The translations under genes and the position numbers were made by a program. Positions 1 through 8,174 of a stretch of DNA of 64,000 bases are shown here, in pieces. The notes beneath the pieces were generated by a model. The model saw only the letters and a program-made list of their open reading frames with translations. It had not been told where the DNA came from and searched no databases. The stretch is from assembly GCA_006226375.1 (NCBI GenBank), contig SBHC01000003.1, positions 62,001 through 126,000 on the forward strand, written 5' to 3'. The stretch's first letter is position 1. Every line of letters starts with the position of its first letter. The stretch comes from Deltaproteobacteria bacterium. Its GTDB lineage: Bacteria; Myxococcota_C; UBA6777.

Positions 1-203
1 TGACTCTCGACTCCATCCGCCGCTTGTATGTGGGCTCCATCAACCACTACACCCACGTCCTAACGCCCAAGGGCAAGCTGATCTGGCAGTACAAGCTGGA
101 CGGTTGGATGGAATATGCGCCGCGGTACGTCTACAATTCCTCGATTCGACGCGGGACCTTGTTTGTCGTGACAGCCCGTCGCCTGTATGCTTTCAACTTC
201 TAG
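1..203 (+). CDS. C-terminal end of a beta-propeller/PQQ-like repeat protein (partial)
   Basis: The frame is open from the first bases and ends at TAG 201-203, so only about the last 66 residues are present. The reading contains phrases such as LTPKGKLIWQYKLDGW and LFVVTARRLYAFNF, which resemble blades of PQQ/WD-type propeller proteins (a turn, then 'G.L.W.Y.LDG', then 'V.T...LYAFN'). The start lies outside the window and the full protein cannot be judged. The function is unknown. The next gene starts 64 bp downstream on the same strand. Confidence 0.6.
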   Translation, partial: TLDSIRRLYVGSINHYTHVLTPKGKLIWQYKLDGWMEYAPRYVYNSSIRRGTLFVVTARRLYAFNF

Positions 204-267
204 CACCTTTCAACATTGAACTCTCGCTTCTTGTGAATCAGCCTGTAAGCTCTGGAGCCACGCTTTG

Positions 268-3189
268 ATGCTGCCGAACACACTGCCCTCTCGATCCTTC
301 TATGCTTGTTGGGTCACTTCTCTGTTGCTCGGGTTACTCCTGCTGTGGCCTCAGGCCTCCGCGCTGGCGGCTCCAGCCGAGAAGGAAGTGGAGATCCCCC
401 TCTCTTTGGTCTACACCACCGACATCCAGGGACAGCTGCGGCGGTTCCAATGCCGCAACCGCGACGCATCCTGGCAAAACCAGATCGACCTCTCCAACCA
501 CCTTTACCAGATCAACGCGCTGCGTCGCCGAATGCGCCAAGAAAAGAAACCCCAACCCTTGGTGTTCAACACAGGCGACAACCTGGCACCCAGCATCTCC
601 GCTCGGTACCTTCTTGAGTTTGAGGGGATCGCGGGAATCGAGGCCATCGCTCAGGCTTTTGGTATGTTTCGCTACGACATGGTGGGCTTGGGGAACCACG
701 AATTCTCGGTCAGCCGGAACAAGCTTGTGGGCTTCTTGGAGCGAACCAAGCGACTGGGCCTGCGGTTTTATGCCTCCAACCTTAATATACACCGGCTCAG
801 CCCGCTGTTTCCGCTCTTGAACCGCAATCGACTGGATCGTCCCCAACGCTATTTTGTGTTTAAGCGCACGTACAAACAGCGTACAGTTCGCGTGGGAGTC
901 TTCCATTTGTTGCCGGGGCAACTCAGCGTAAGCTCCGATCGCATGGAAGGATTGACCCTCCAAGACCCCTATGAGACCGCGCGCTCCATTGTCGCGGAGA
1001 TGAAGAAAGCCAATCCACCCATTGATGTGGTGGTCGCGTTGTCTCACCTGGAAAAAGGCAGCGAGAGCAAAGGAGCCAACATCAAGCAGCTTGCAGACGT
1101 GGAAGGCATCGACGTTGTTATCAGCAACGACTTTCGCTCCACCAGCAACCAAATCCAGGTGCTCACTCATGTGAATGAGAACCGAACGGTGTACATGGTC
1201 GGTGGCTCCCGTTACAGCAACTTGATCGGACACCTCAAGCTACGAATCAAAAAGAAAGCTGGACAAAAAGGTACCTTGGATGCCCTGAGCGTTCACCGGC
1301 TGACTCTCAACGCATCCCAATACAACCGAACCCTGCGACGAAGCCTCGTGAAGTGGGAGGTCGCGTACTGCAACGCCTGGGGACAAGCCCTTGGCAAGGG
1401 AACGATTCGTGACCCCAACGGAATGACGTTTGATCAATTTATCAAGTACGTCTTGAACTACATGCGCTTCCTCTCACAAACCGAGATCGCCTTTATCAAC
1501 ACCCGAGCGCTGCGCAACAACAACGATCGGTTCCCGCTCAAACGGTTTGTGACCAAAGACGACCTCTACCAAAGCATGCCCTACGACAACTCCATGTATG
1601 TGTTCCGTTTGCAGGGCAAGTACCTCACGGACTTTTTGTCTGCCACCGCCCATAACAATGAGCCCTTGAGCTTCGCAGGCTGGAACCCTGATAGCAGCAG
1701 CATCAATGGACGTCCGCTGGAAAACGACAAGTACTACAGCGTCATCACCAACTCTTTCCTCGCAGGCAAGTACGTCAAGACCTTGCAAAGCAACGTGAAG
1801 GAAAAGCAAAAAGCCATTGAGCAGCTGAAAAAGGAGAAGTCCGTTGCCAATCTTCGGCAGGCGAGCAACGAGCTGGTTCTGCTGAAAGAGAAGCTCAACC
1901 ACTTCACCACCAGCATGACCAAGTTGCGTTACGGAAGCTGCCCCAAGTCCAAAGGACCGGCATGTTATCCAAGGCTGCGAACTGCGATGGTTGCGCACTT
2001 TGAAACGAACGGCTTCCAAGCCTTTCCTCCCACTCCCGTTCCGCCCAAGCCTTCGTCCGACAGCAGCGACGATGACGACGATGACAAGAAAGCCAAGAAC
2101 GTACCTTGGCCCAGCGGAGACTTCGGACGCAACGAGATCCCCTACACGGCCAACTTCTACCGTCTCACCGAGTGGGCTTCATGGAAGTTTGATTCCCTCA
2201 TCAACATGACCTTCAACGCGCTGTTTGTCTCTCCCATCAACCTCGAAACGTACGGAGAGATTGGCGCCGGTGACCCCTTCCGAGAATACAGCGCGCGCGG
2301 TCAGATCAACCTAAAATTTGAGGTCGGAACCAACCGTCACGTCTGGTTCAATGAAGTGAACGTACAGTACGGCATCTACTTCCGCTCGGCCTGGGATCGA
2401 AGCATCACAGCATCAGCCAGCAACCCTGAAGCGCAGGTTGCCAGCGTCGTGGACGAAAAGGACGACGAGATCAAGCTGGAAACAGGATACAAGCTACGTC
2501 GCTGGGATCGTGCAAGCATCTTTATCAAGTATGTACTGTTCACAGAGTTCTCTTTGCGCCGTCGACCGGATTTGTCGGATGAACAATACGTTGCGCTGTT
2601 TAACGAAGTCCGTTACCGACGGTTCCAGATGAACCCAGAGCTTGGGGTGGATCTTCTAGCGTACCAAGCCAGCGATGGCTCCAACACTGAGATCAAGTTT
2701 AGCTTCGCGGTGAGCTGGCGTCGGGAGTTTGCCTTGCAAATGACACCGGCCCCAGATTCCGGTCGCTACAAGCAACTTCAACAGCAAGGAACCGTCCTTC
2801 GACTCCCCGACACCAACCACTACATCGGTTTTTCGGTTGGGTACCAATTCCTCAATCTGGTGCTTGCTCGGATTGGAAGCAGAACCTTCACCTTTAGCAC
2901 CAAAGCCACCTACAAGTTAGCTTTCAGCATTACACCAGACTTACCCGAACAACCCCTTCTTCTCACGCACGAGATCCAGGCCGACGCGACCTTGAGCATG
3001 GCGCTCTCCCAACTTGTGTCTTTTGACATCGGCGTGGTGCTTTACGTGCTGCGAGGCACTCTCCAAAAAACCAACCTGGATAACTCCAACGCCAACCCCA
3101 ATTTAAGGATCCAAGGTCCCTGGGCCGTCCGAGTCACTCCCAATGTATCCCTTACCTTCCGCTGGGGTGCGCGGGGCCAATCCTTTTAA
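268..3189 (+). CDS. Secreted 5'-nucleotidase-like metallophosphoesterase with C-terminal extension
   Basis: A 973-residue protein with an N-terminal signal peptide (hydrophobic about 15-35, ending ALAAPA). Residues about 45-300 follow the calcineurin-like/5'-nucleotidase pattern: TTDIQGQL, NTGDN, GLGNHEF and LSHLEKG. Residues about 380-540 resemble the 5'-nucleotidase C-terminal substrate domain (MPYDNSMYVFRLQGKYL). The usual GHxH metal motif is not visible: where it is expected the protein reads VVISNDFRS, and the first motif has DIQ instead of DxH. The metal site is therefore incomplete and activity is doubtful. A poly-Asp linker (about residue 605) precedes about 330 residues rich in alternating polar/hydrophobic strands, possibly a surface or outer-membrane beta domain (inference). 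TTG at 265 directly precedes the ATG chosen here. Confidence 0.75.
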   Translation: MLPNTLPSRSFYACWVTSLLLGLLLLWPQASALAAPAEKEVEIPLSLVYTTDIQGQLRRFQCRNRDASWQNQIDLSNHLYQINALRRRMRQEKKPQPLVFNTGDNLAPSISARYLLEFEGIAGIEAIAQAFGMFRYDMVGLGNHEFSVSRNKLVGFLERTKRLGLRFYASNLNIHRLSPLFPLLNRNRLDRPQRYFVFKRTYKQRTVRVGVFHLLPGQLSVSSDRMEGLTLQDPYETARSIVAEMKKANPPIDVVVALSHLEKGSESKGANIKQLADVEGIDVVISNDFRSTSNQIQVLTHVNENRTVYMVGGSRYSNLIGHLKLRIKKKAGQKGTLDALSVHRLTLNASQYNRTLRRSLVKWEVAYCNAWGQALGKGTIRDPNGMTFDQFIKYVLNYMRFLSQTEIAFINTRALRNNNDRFPLKRFVTKDDLYQSMPYDNSMYVFRLQGKYLTDFLSATAHNNEPLSFAGWNPDSSSINGRPLENDKYYSVITNSFLAGKYVKTLQSNVKEKQKAIEQLKKEKSVANLRQASNELVLLKEKLNHFTTSMTKLRYGSCPKSKGPACYPRLRTAMVAHFETNGFQAFPPTPVPPKPSSDSSDDDDDDKKAKNVPWPSGDFGRNEIPYTANFYRLTEWASWKFDSLINMTFNALFVSPINLETYGEIGAGDPFREYSARGQINLKFEVGTNRHVWFNEVNVQYGIYFRSAWDRSITASASNPEAQVASVVDEKDDEIKLETGYKLRRWDRASIFIKYVLFTEFSLRRRPDLSDEQYVALFNEVRYRRFQMNPELGVDLLAYQASDGSNTEIKFSFAVSWRREFALQMTPAPDSGRYKQLQQQGTVLRLPDTNHYIGFSVGYQFLNLVLARIGSRTFTFSTKATYKLAFSITPDLPEQPLLLTHEIQADATLSMALSQLVSFDIGVVLYVLRGTLQKTNLDNSNANPNLRIQGPWAVRVTPNVSLTFRWGARGQSF

Positions 3190-3459
3190 TAAAAAAATTG
3201 GAATAAAGCACCAAGCCTTGGTGGTTGTTGCCTCAGTTCATTCGAGGGAACATTCTTTCGGGGCTGGAATGCATTCACACCACGAGCCATCCACCTAACC
3301 TCCCCGACCCACTCCAAATTTGATTTGATCTAGCTTCGCCTCCCAGCGTGTCCCCGTCGACTTCCTCTGTCAACTTGGTAGAGAGAGAACGGCGTTACTG
3401 AAGCAACGCACAAGCAAGGTGTTTGTGCGAGCACCCCCTATGCAGAAGGAGAAGAGAAG

Positions 3460-4374
3460 ATGTCTGTATCCGCAATCTGGTCTCGTGGAATTCTATGTGC
3501 AACTCTCGCCCTGGCCTTTGTGATCGGTGAGTCTAACCCCGCTGACGCTCAGCTACAATTGCCCCGCCTCAGTGTCTACTCCAAGGTGATCCAACACGTC
3601 GGTGTCACCGAGATTTCTGTGGAATACTCAAGCCCCGCCAAGCGTGGTCGCAAGATCTTTGGTGAATTGGTTCCTTACGGCAAGCTCTGGCGCACCGGAG
3701 CCAACGCTGCAACCCGCATCTCCTTTAGCACCGATGTTGTGGTCGGCGGCAACAAAGTCAAAGCCGGCACCTACGCGCTGTACACCACTCCAGGCGAAAA
3801 GTCCTGGACCGTGGTTCTCAACACCAACTACAAGACTGGCGGAACCTACGGCTACAAGGCGTCCAACAACGTTGCTTCGTTTAAGGCGACCCCCGCGCAA
3901 GGACCCGACCGCGAGCGCCTGACCTTCTTGTTTGCCAACACCACCGACAACTCCACTCACCTCCACTTGGAGTGGGCTGGCGTTGCTGTTCCCATGCCCA
4001 TCAAAGTCGACACCAAGAAAAACGCCCTCGCCAACATCAAAAAATCGTTGGGCAACGGCTGGCGTCCCTACTTCTCGGCTGCTCGTTACTTGAAAGGTGC
4101 AGGCCATCACTACAAAGCACTCAAGCACATCAATACCTCCATCGCCATCCAAACCAACTGGTGGAACATCTGGGTGAAAGCTGAAATCCTTGCGAAGGTG
4201 GGAACCTTGGGCGCTGCCATTCAATTGGCGAAGCAATCCCAAGTCCTCGGCGCGAACAACCGCATCTACAAAAACTTCTTTGCCAAGCGCATCGCCAAAG
4301 GCATCGCCAAATGGACCGCTGCTTTGGCCAAGAAGAACGCTGCCAAGAAAGACGACGCCAAGGGCAAGAAATAA
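3460..4374 (+). CDS. DUF2911 domain exported protein
   Basis: A 304-residue protein. The ATG follows a good Shine-Dalgarno run (aaggagaagaga), and a signal peptide spans residues about 1-30 (cleavage near ADAQ). Residues about 40-170 match the DUF2911 family: 'VEYSSPAKRGRKIFGELVPYG', 'WRTGANAATRI', and 'AGTYALYTTPGEKSW'. The family is found in secreted proteins of Bacteroidota and myxobacteria and has no established biochemical role. The C-terminal 120 residues look like a single helical (TPR-like) hairpin region ending in a Lys/Ala-rich tail. It lies 270 bp after the nucleotidase-like gene and 95 bp before the bacillithiol operon, so it is probably transcribed separately. Confidence 0.85.
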   Translation: MSVSAIWSRGILCATLALAFVIGESNPADAQLQLPRLSVYSKVIQHVGVTEISVEYSSPAKRGRKIFGELVPYGKLWRTGANAATRISFSTDVVVGGNKVKAGTYALYTTPGEKSWTVVLNTNYKTGGTYGYKASNNVASFKATPAQGPDRERLTFLFANTTDNSTHLHLEWAGVAVPMPIKVDTKKNALANIKKSLGNGWRPYFSAARYLKGAGHHYKALKHINTSIAIQTNWWNIWVKAEILAKVGTLGAAIQLAKQSQVLGANNRIYKNFFAKRIAKGIAKWTAALAKKNAAKKDDAKGKK

Positions 4375-4426
4375 TCCCACGGAACACTCTGTTTCAGCGT
4401 ATGAAAGTATGTTGTTCGACCGGTCA

Positions 4427-4455
4427 CTCCCCTCACATGTAGGGGGGTGCCCCCC
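4427..4455 (+). promoter_or_regulatory. Competing hairpins upstream of bshC
   Basis: Three short blocks lie 15-45 bp before the bshC ATG: CTCCCC (4427-4432), GGGGGG (4442-4447) and CCCCCC (4450-4455). The central G block can pair with either C block, giving two mutually exclusive stems. The second stem ends at the weak ribosome-binding sequence GAGAAG. This could be a leader hairpin that tunes bshC translation, or a chance GC-rich stem. No U-tract follows, so it is not a normal intrinsic terminator. Confidence 0.3.
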
Positions 4456-4469
4456 GAGAAGAATCACGT

Positions 4470-6086
4470 ATGTCCAAAGCTTTTTCGCCCTCCTATCTTG
4501 AGGGAACCTCAGAAGCGCTGCCCTTTTTGCCTCTCGACTTCCGCCAGGCCAACGACCGCAAGGCGGCTGTCGAACAAGCAGCGCAACGACCCTGTGACCC
4601 TCGTTTGGTTGCGATACTTCGCCGCCAGAACGAGGCTTGGGGACTCTCATCTTCAGGCGACCACAACCTCCGTTTGCTCGAACAAAGCGGAACAGTAGTT
4701 GTCGCAACGGGCCAACAAGTAGGACTCTTCCTTGGCCCCCTTTACACCTTCTACAAGGCGGCCTCTGCCATCGCAGTAGCTCGCTCTCTCCAAGAAGAAA
4801 CAGGTCATTCTGCTGTACCTATCTTTTGGCTGCAGACAGAGGACCATGACTTCGAGGAGATTCGCGCCACCCACCTCCCCCAACCCACAGGTGGACCGCT
4901 GCGACTTGAGATGCCTCAGGATGCAGAGACATCGGAGCCACGCTACTCTGTCCAACACAGAGAGTTGACACCTACCGTCCAAGAACTGACGAACACGCTG
5001 GCCTCACGCTTGGATGGTCTGCCTTACTCCGAAGAAGCGCTCCGCTTGTTCCAGAAGCACTACAAGCCTGGGACCTCTTGGAGCGACGCGTTTGCCGGTG
5101 TACTGGCCGCATGCTTCGCCGAAGAAGGGCTGCTCTTGCTGAACCCGCGCGACCCCGAAGTTGCTGCGTTGGGCTCCTACATTCACGAGCAAGCCATCAC
5201 CCACGAAGCCGACATTGAAGCGGCCTTGACCCAACGTGTCCAGGAGCTTGAAGCCGCAGGATTTCAGGCCCAGATCGCAGTCCGTGAAGACTGCACATTG
5301 TCCTTCTTCCACCCCGAGAGAGCAGAAGGCGATCGCTACCGGCTGCTGCGCGACGGCGATAACTACAAGCTCGCTGGCTACAAAGGTAGCTATACATTGG
5401 AAGCTTTGTTGGAGGTGCTTAAGTCACAGCCGCTGCGCTTCAGCACCTCGGCGTTGCTTCGGCCCCTGCTTCAAGATCACCTCTTCCCAACAGCAGCGTA
5501 CGTGGGCGGTCCTGGAGAGTTGTCGTACTTTGCTCAGCTGGAGCCGTTGTACCAATGGTTCAAGCGTCCCATGCCGATGATTATGCCGCGAGGACGCTTC
5601 CTGGTTGTGAACAAAGACACCCATACGATGCTGCAACAATGGGACCTCAGCGTTGACGACGCGTTGCAATCTTCGGAGCAAGATCTTCTCGCCCGATTGC
5701 AAGACGGAACCATCGAAGGTATCCGCGGAATCGACATCCGCCAACGCGCCTGGGAACCCCTGGCTCAAACGTTTGCTACGATGGAGAGCGATATCGTCGC
5801 GCTGGAGCCAAACCTCGACAAAACACTGGCGCGAACACTGGGTTCCATCGAAAACGCCCTGGATAAGCTCGGGCAAAAGATCGAACGTGTCCAGCTCTAC
5901 CAAAACACCTCGCTGGTCCAAGAGCTCAAGCAGGTCCGCTCGCTTCTTTCACCCAATGGGCAACCCCAAGAGCGCTGTTACAGCCTCCCCTACTTTGTCG
6001 CCTGTTGTGGTCTTTCTAGCCTGAAACAGGCGGTCTGGGACACGTACACGCCTTTCTCCTACGGTGTGGAGGTGTTGCATCCATGA
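4470..6086 (+). CDS. bshC: Bacillithiol biosynthesis cysteine-adding enzyme BshC
   Basis: A 538-residue protein, the normal length for BshC. Two signature blocks are plain: 'ATGQQVGLFLGPLYTFYKA' near residue 80 and 'PIFWLQTEDHDFEEI' near residue 115. A C-terminal helical coiled-coil region (about 440-500) is also typical. BshC joins cysteine to glucosaminyl-malate, the last step of making bacillithiol, a low-molecular-weight thiol used in place of glutathione. It is the first gene of a three-gene operon. Its stop codon overlaps the bshB1 start as ATGA (6083-6086), so translation is probably coupled. The gene is complete with no unusual features. Confidence 0.96.
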   Translation: MSKAFSPSYLEGTSEALPFLPLDFRQANDRKAAVEQAAQRPCDPRLVAILRRQNEAWGLSSSGDHNLRLLEQSGTVVVATGQQVGLFLGPLYTFYKAASAIAVARSLQEETGHSAVPIFWLQTEDHDFEEIRATHLPQPTGGPLRLEMPQDAETSEPRYSVQHRELTPTVQELTNTLASRLDGLPYSEEALRLFQKHYKPGTSWSDAFAGVLAACFAEEGLLLLNPRDPEVAALGSYIHEQAITHEADIEAALTQRVQELEAAGFQAQIAVREDCTLSFFHPERAEGDRYRLLRDGDNYKLAGYKGSYTLEALLEVLKSQPLRFSTSALLRPLLQDHLFPTAAYVGGPGELSYFAQLEPLYQWFKRPMPMIMPRGRFLVVNKDTHTMLQQWDLSVDDALQSSEQDLLARLQDGTIEGIRGIDIRQRAWEPLAQTFATMESDIVALEPNLDKTLARTLGSIENALDKLGQKIERVQLYQNTSLVQELKQVRSLLSPNGQPQERCYSLPYFVACCGLSSLKQAVWDTYTPFSYGVEVLHP

Positions 6087-6880
6087 GCGAGACGTACCAC
6101 CTCGACGCGCTTGCGTTTGGCCCACATCCTGATGACGTCGAGCTTTGCTGCGGAGGGCTGCTACTCAACTTGGCCGATCAAGGCTACCAAACAGGCGTCG
6201 TGGACCTGACACGAGGAGAGCTAGGCTCCAACGGGACACCCGAGCTGCGCGCCGAAGAAGCGGCCGCAGCAGGAAAAGTATTGGGTCTTTCCGTCCGGGA
6301 GAACCTGGGACTTCCCGACGGCTGGATTCATCCCTGGTCTGGCTACGAGGAGCCCCCTGCCGAAAAAGCAGCTCACTCTCACCTTGCCCGTGTCGTCGAG
6401 GTGTTGCGTCGCCTTCGACCGGAGTTGGTGCTGATTCCCTGGCACGAGACGCGTCACCCGGACCATCGCGCGACCAGTGAGTTGCTCACCAAAGCGCTGT
6501 TTTTCGCAGGTGTTCGCAAGTTTGAGACCGATCCGCCGAGCGAGCGATTCGTGCCTCGACAAGTCCTTTACTACCAAATGAGGTATCGGTTTCATCCCTC
6601 TTTCATCGTCGACACCTCCGCGGTGTCCGAACGAAAGATGGAGGCAGTCCACTGCTACAGCAGCCAATTCCAACGAACCAACGACACAGCTGCGACCTTA
6701 ATCAACTCCAACCTTGCGCTCCAGGCGTTGGAGTCCCGCGACCGCTATTATGGAGCAATGCTGGGTGTAACCCACGGTGAACCTTACTTGTGTCGCAACA
6801 CCCTCGGCATGACAGACCCGCTGTCTTTCTTCCGCGACAATCCCTTCACCCAGCCCCATTTTTTTGAGGTTGCACCATGA
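6083..6880 (+). CDS. bshB1: Bacillithiol biosynthesis deacetylase BshB1
   Basis: A 265-residue zinc-dependent PIG-L/LmbE-family deacetylase. The zinc and catalytic motif PHPDDVE is at residues about 13-19. It is followed by 'VVDLTRGELGSNGTPELRAEEA' features (split here: TRGELGSNGT, then RAEEAAAAG), and by 'HPDHRATSELL' near residue 128, which supplies the third metal ligand. BshB1 removes the acetyl group from GlcNAc-malate made by BshA, giving the GlcN-malate used by BshC. It overlaps its neighbours by 4 bp on both sides. The operon order C-B1-A reverses the biochemical order, as seen in other genomes. Confidence 0.96.
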   Translation: MSETYHLDALAFGPHPDDVELCCGGLLLNLADQGYQTGVVDLTRGELGSNGTPELRAEEAAAAGKVLGLSVRENLGLPDGWIHPWSGYEEPPAEKAAHSHLARVVEVLRRLRPELVLIPWHETRHPDHRATSELLTKALFFAGVRKFETDPPSERFVPRQVLYYQMRYRFHPSFIVDTSAVSERKMEAVHCYSSQFQRTNDTAATLINSNLALQALESRDRYYGAMLGVTHGEPYLCRNTLGMTDPLSFFRDNPFTQPHFFEVAP

Positions 6881-8043
6881 GTTCAGCATCCTGGAACATC
6901 GGCATCGTGTGCTACCCTACGTTCGGTGGCAGCGGCGTAATGGCCACAGAGATAGGAATGGGTCTCGCGGAGTTGGGTCACAAAGTCCATCTCCTTGCGA
7001 CGGCTCCACCGGTCCGAATGCGCCCCCACCCCAACGTCATGTTTCACCAAGTTCATGTTCCGTCGTATCCGCTCTTTCAGTATCCCCCCTACTCCATCGC
7101 TTTGGCATCAACCATTGCCGAGGTGTGCCGTAGCCACAAGCTTGACATCTTGCATGTCCATTACGCTGTCCCTCACGCGGTCAGCGCGTACTTAGCGAGT
7201 CAGATGCTCGGTTCCGAAGCGCCCAAGGTGGTTACCACGCTGCACGGCACCGATGTAACTCGTGTAGGTGTAGAGACAAGCTACCAACCTATCATTCGGA
7301 TGGCCTTAATGGCCTGCGATGGACTGACAACACCGTCTGAGTTTTTGCAGGAGACCGCCTACCAGGAGCTCGATATCCCTGAGAGCAAGGCCATCCAAGT
7401 TATCCCAAACTTTGTGAACACAGAGCAGTTTTTCCCGTCGCCCAGCCGCAACGGAAAGCCACCGGATGTATCGCATTTGTTTCCGAATGACCCGGATGGA
7501 AATGGCTCTCCCCTGCTGATTCATGTCTCCAACTTTCGCCCGGTGAAGCGAGTCCTTGATGTGGTGGATGTGTTTGCAAAAGTCTCGCAACAACACCCGG
7601 CTCGCTTGCTGATGTTGGGCGAAGGCCCTGATCGCCCCGAAGCGATGAAGCGGATCAACGATTTGGGGCTGGCCTCCAAGGTTTGCTTCGCAGACAACAG
7701 TTCCAGCGTTGTGGAGCATCTTCAATTCAGCGATGTCATGCTTCTCCCCAGTGAGACGGAGAGCTTCGGACTCGCTGCGCTGGAGGCTTTGAGCTGTGGA
7801 GTTCCTGTCGTGGCCTCGGATGTCGGCGGGCTTCCAGAGTTGGTTCAACACAGCACAACAGGCTTTCTCGCCCCTGTAGGTGACACCACAAAAATGGCGG
7901 AAGCGACCTTGCAGCTTATTAGCCAACCCAAGCGCCGCACCCAGTTTGCCAGAGCCGCTCGACAAGATGCCCTTCAACGCTGGGAGCGAAGCCGGGTTCT
8001 CCAACAATACGAGTCGTACTTCGAGACCATCTTGGAAACTTGA
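6877..8043 (+). CDS. bshA: Bacillithiol biosynthesis glycosyltransferase BshA
   Basis: A 388-residue GT4-family (GT-B fold) glycosyltransferase. The N-terminus '[20 protein letters not shown]' is characteristic of BshA, with the GGSG loop binding the nucleotide. 'HGTDVTRVG' and '[14 protein letters not shown]' near residues 125 and 285 are the acceptor-side and donor-site motifs. BshA transfers GlcNAc from UDP-GlcNAc to L-malate, the first step of bacillithiol synthesis. The ATG overlaps the bshB1 stop as ATGA. This is the last gene of the operon. A 131-bp gap with no clear terminator separates it from the next gene. Confidence 0.96.
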   Translation: MSSASWNIGIVCYPTFGGSGVMATEIGMGLAELGHKVHLLATAPPVRMRPHPNVMFHQVHVPSYPLFQYPPYSIALASTIAEVCRSHKLDILHVHYAVPHAVSAYLASQMLGSEAPKVVTTLHGTDVTRVGVETSYQPIIRMALMACDGLTTPSEFLQETAYQELDIPESKAIQVIPNFVNTEQFFPSPSRNGKPPDVSHLFPNDPDGNGSPLLIHVSNFRPVKRVLDVVDVFAKVSQQHPARLLMLGEGPDRPEAMKRINDLGLASKVCFADNSSSVVEHLQFSDVMLLPSETESFGLAALEALSCGVPVVASDVGGLPELVQHSTTGFLAPVGDTTKMAEATLQLISQPKRRTQFARAARQDALQRWERSRVLQQYESYFETILET

Positions 8044-8174
8044 ACGTAGATGTGACATCGCAACGACGTTGTCTTTCCACCCCAACCCCACACAGTGCAA
8101 CCAGACTCTGAACCTGAACCATGATGTTTTGTGAGCTTTGCACTGCAGCACCCGGAAACCAAAAGGAGCTACCC

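Noticed and set aside
334-1233. A 299-codon minus-strand frame opposite the nucleotidase-like gene
   Set aside because: It is fully antisense to recognised domains, has no ribosome site and no family resemblance.
3628-4707. A 359-codon minus-strand frame opposite DUF2911 and bshC
   Set aside because: It is low-complexity (Gly/Val-rich) and antisense to two well-supported genes, so it is a shadow of their codon use.
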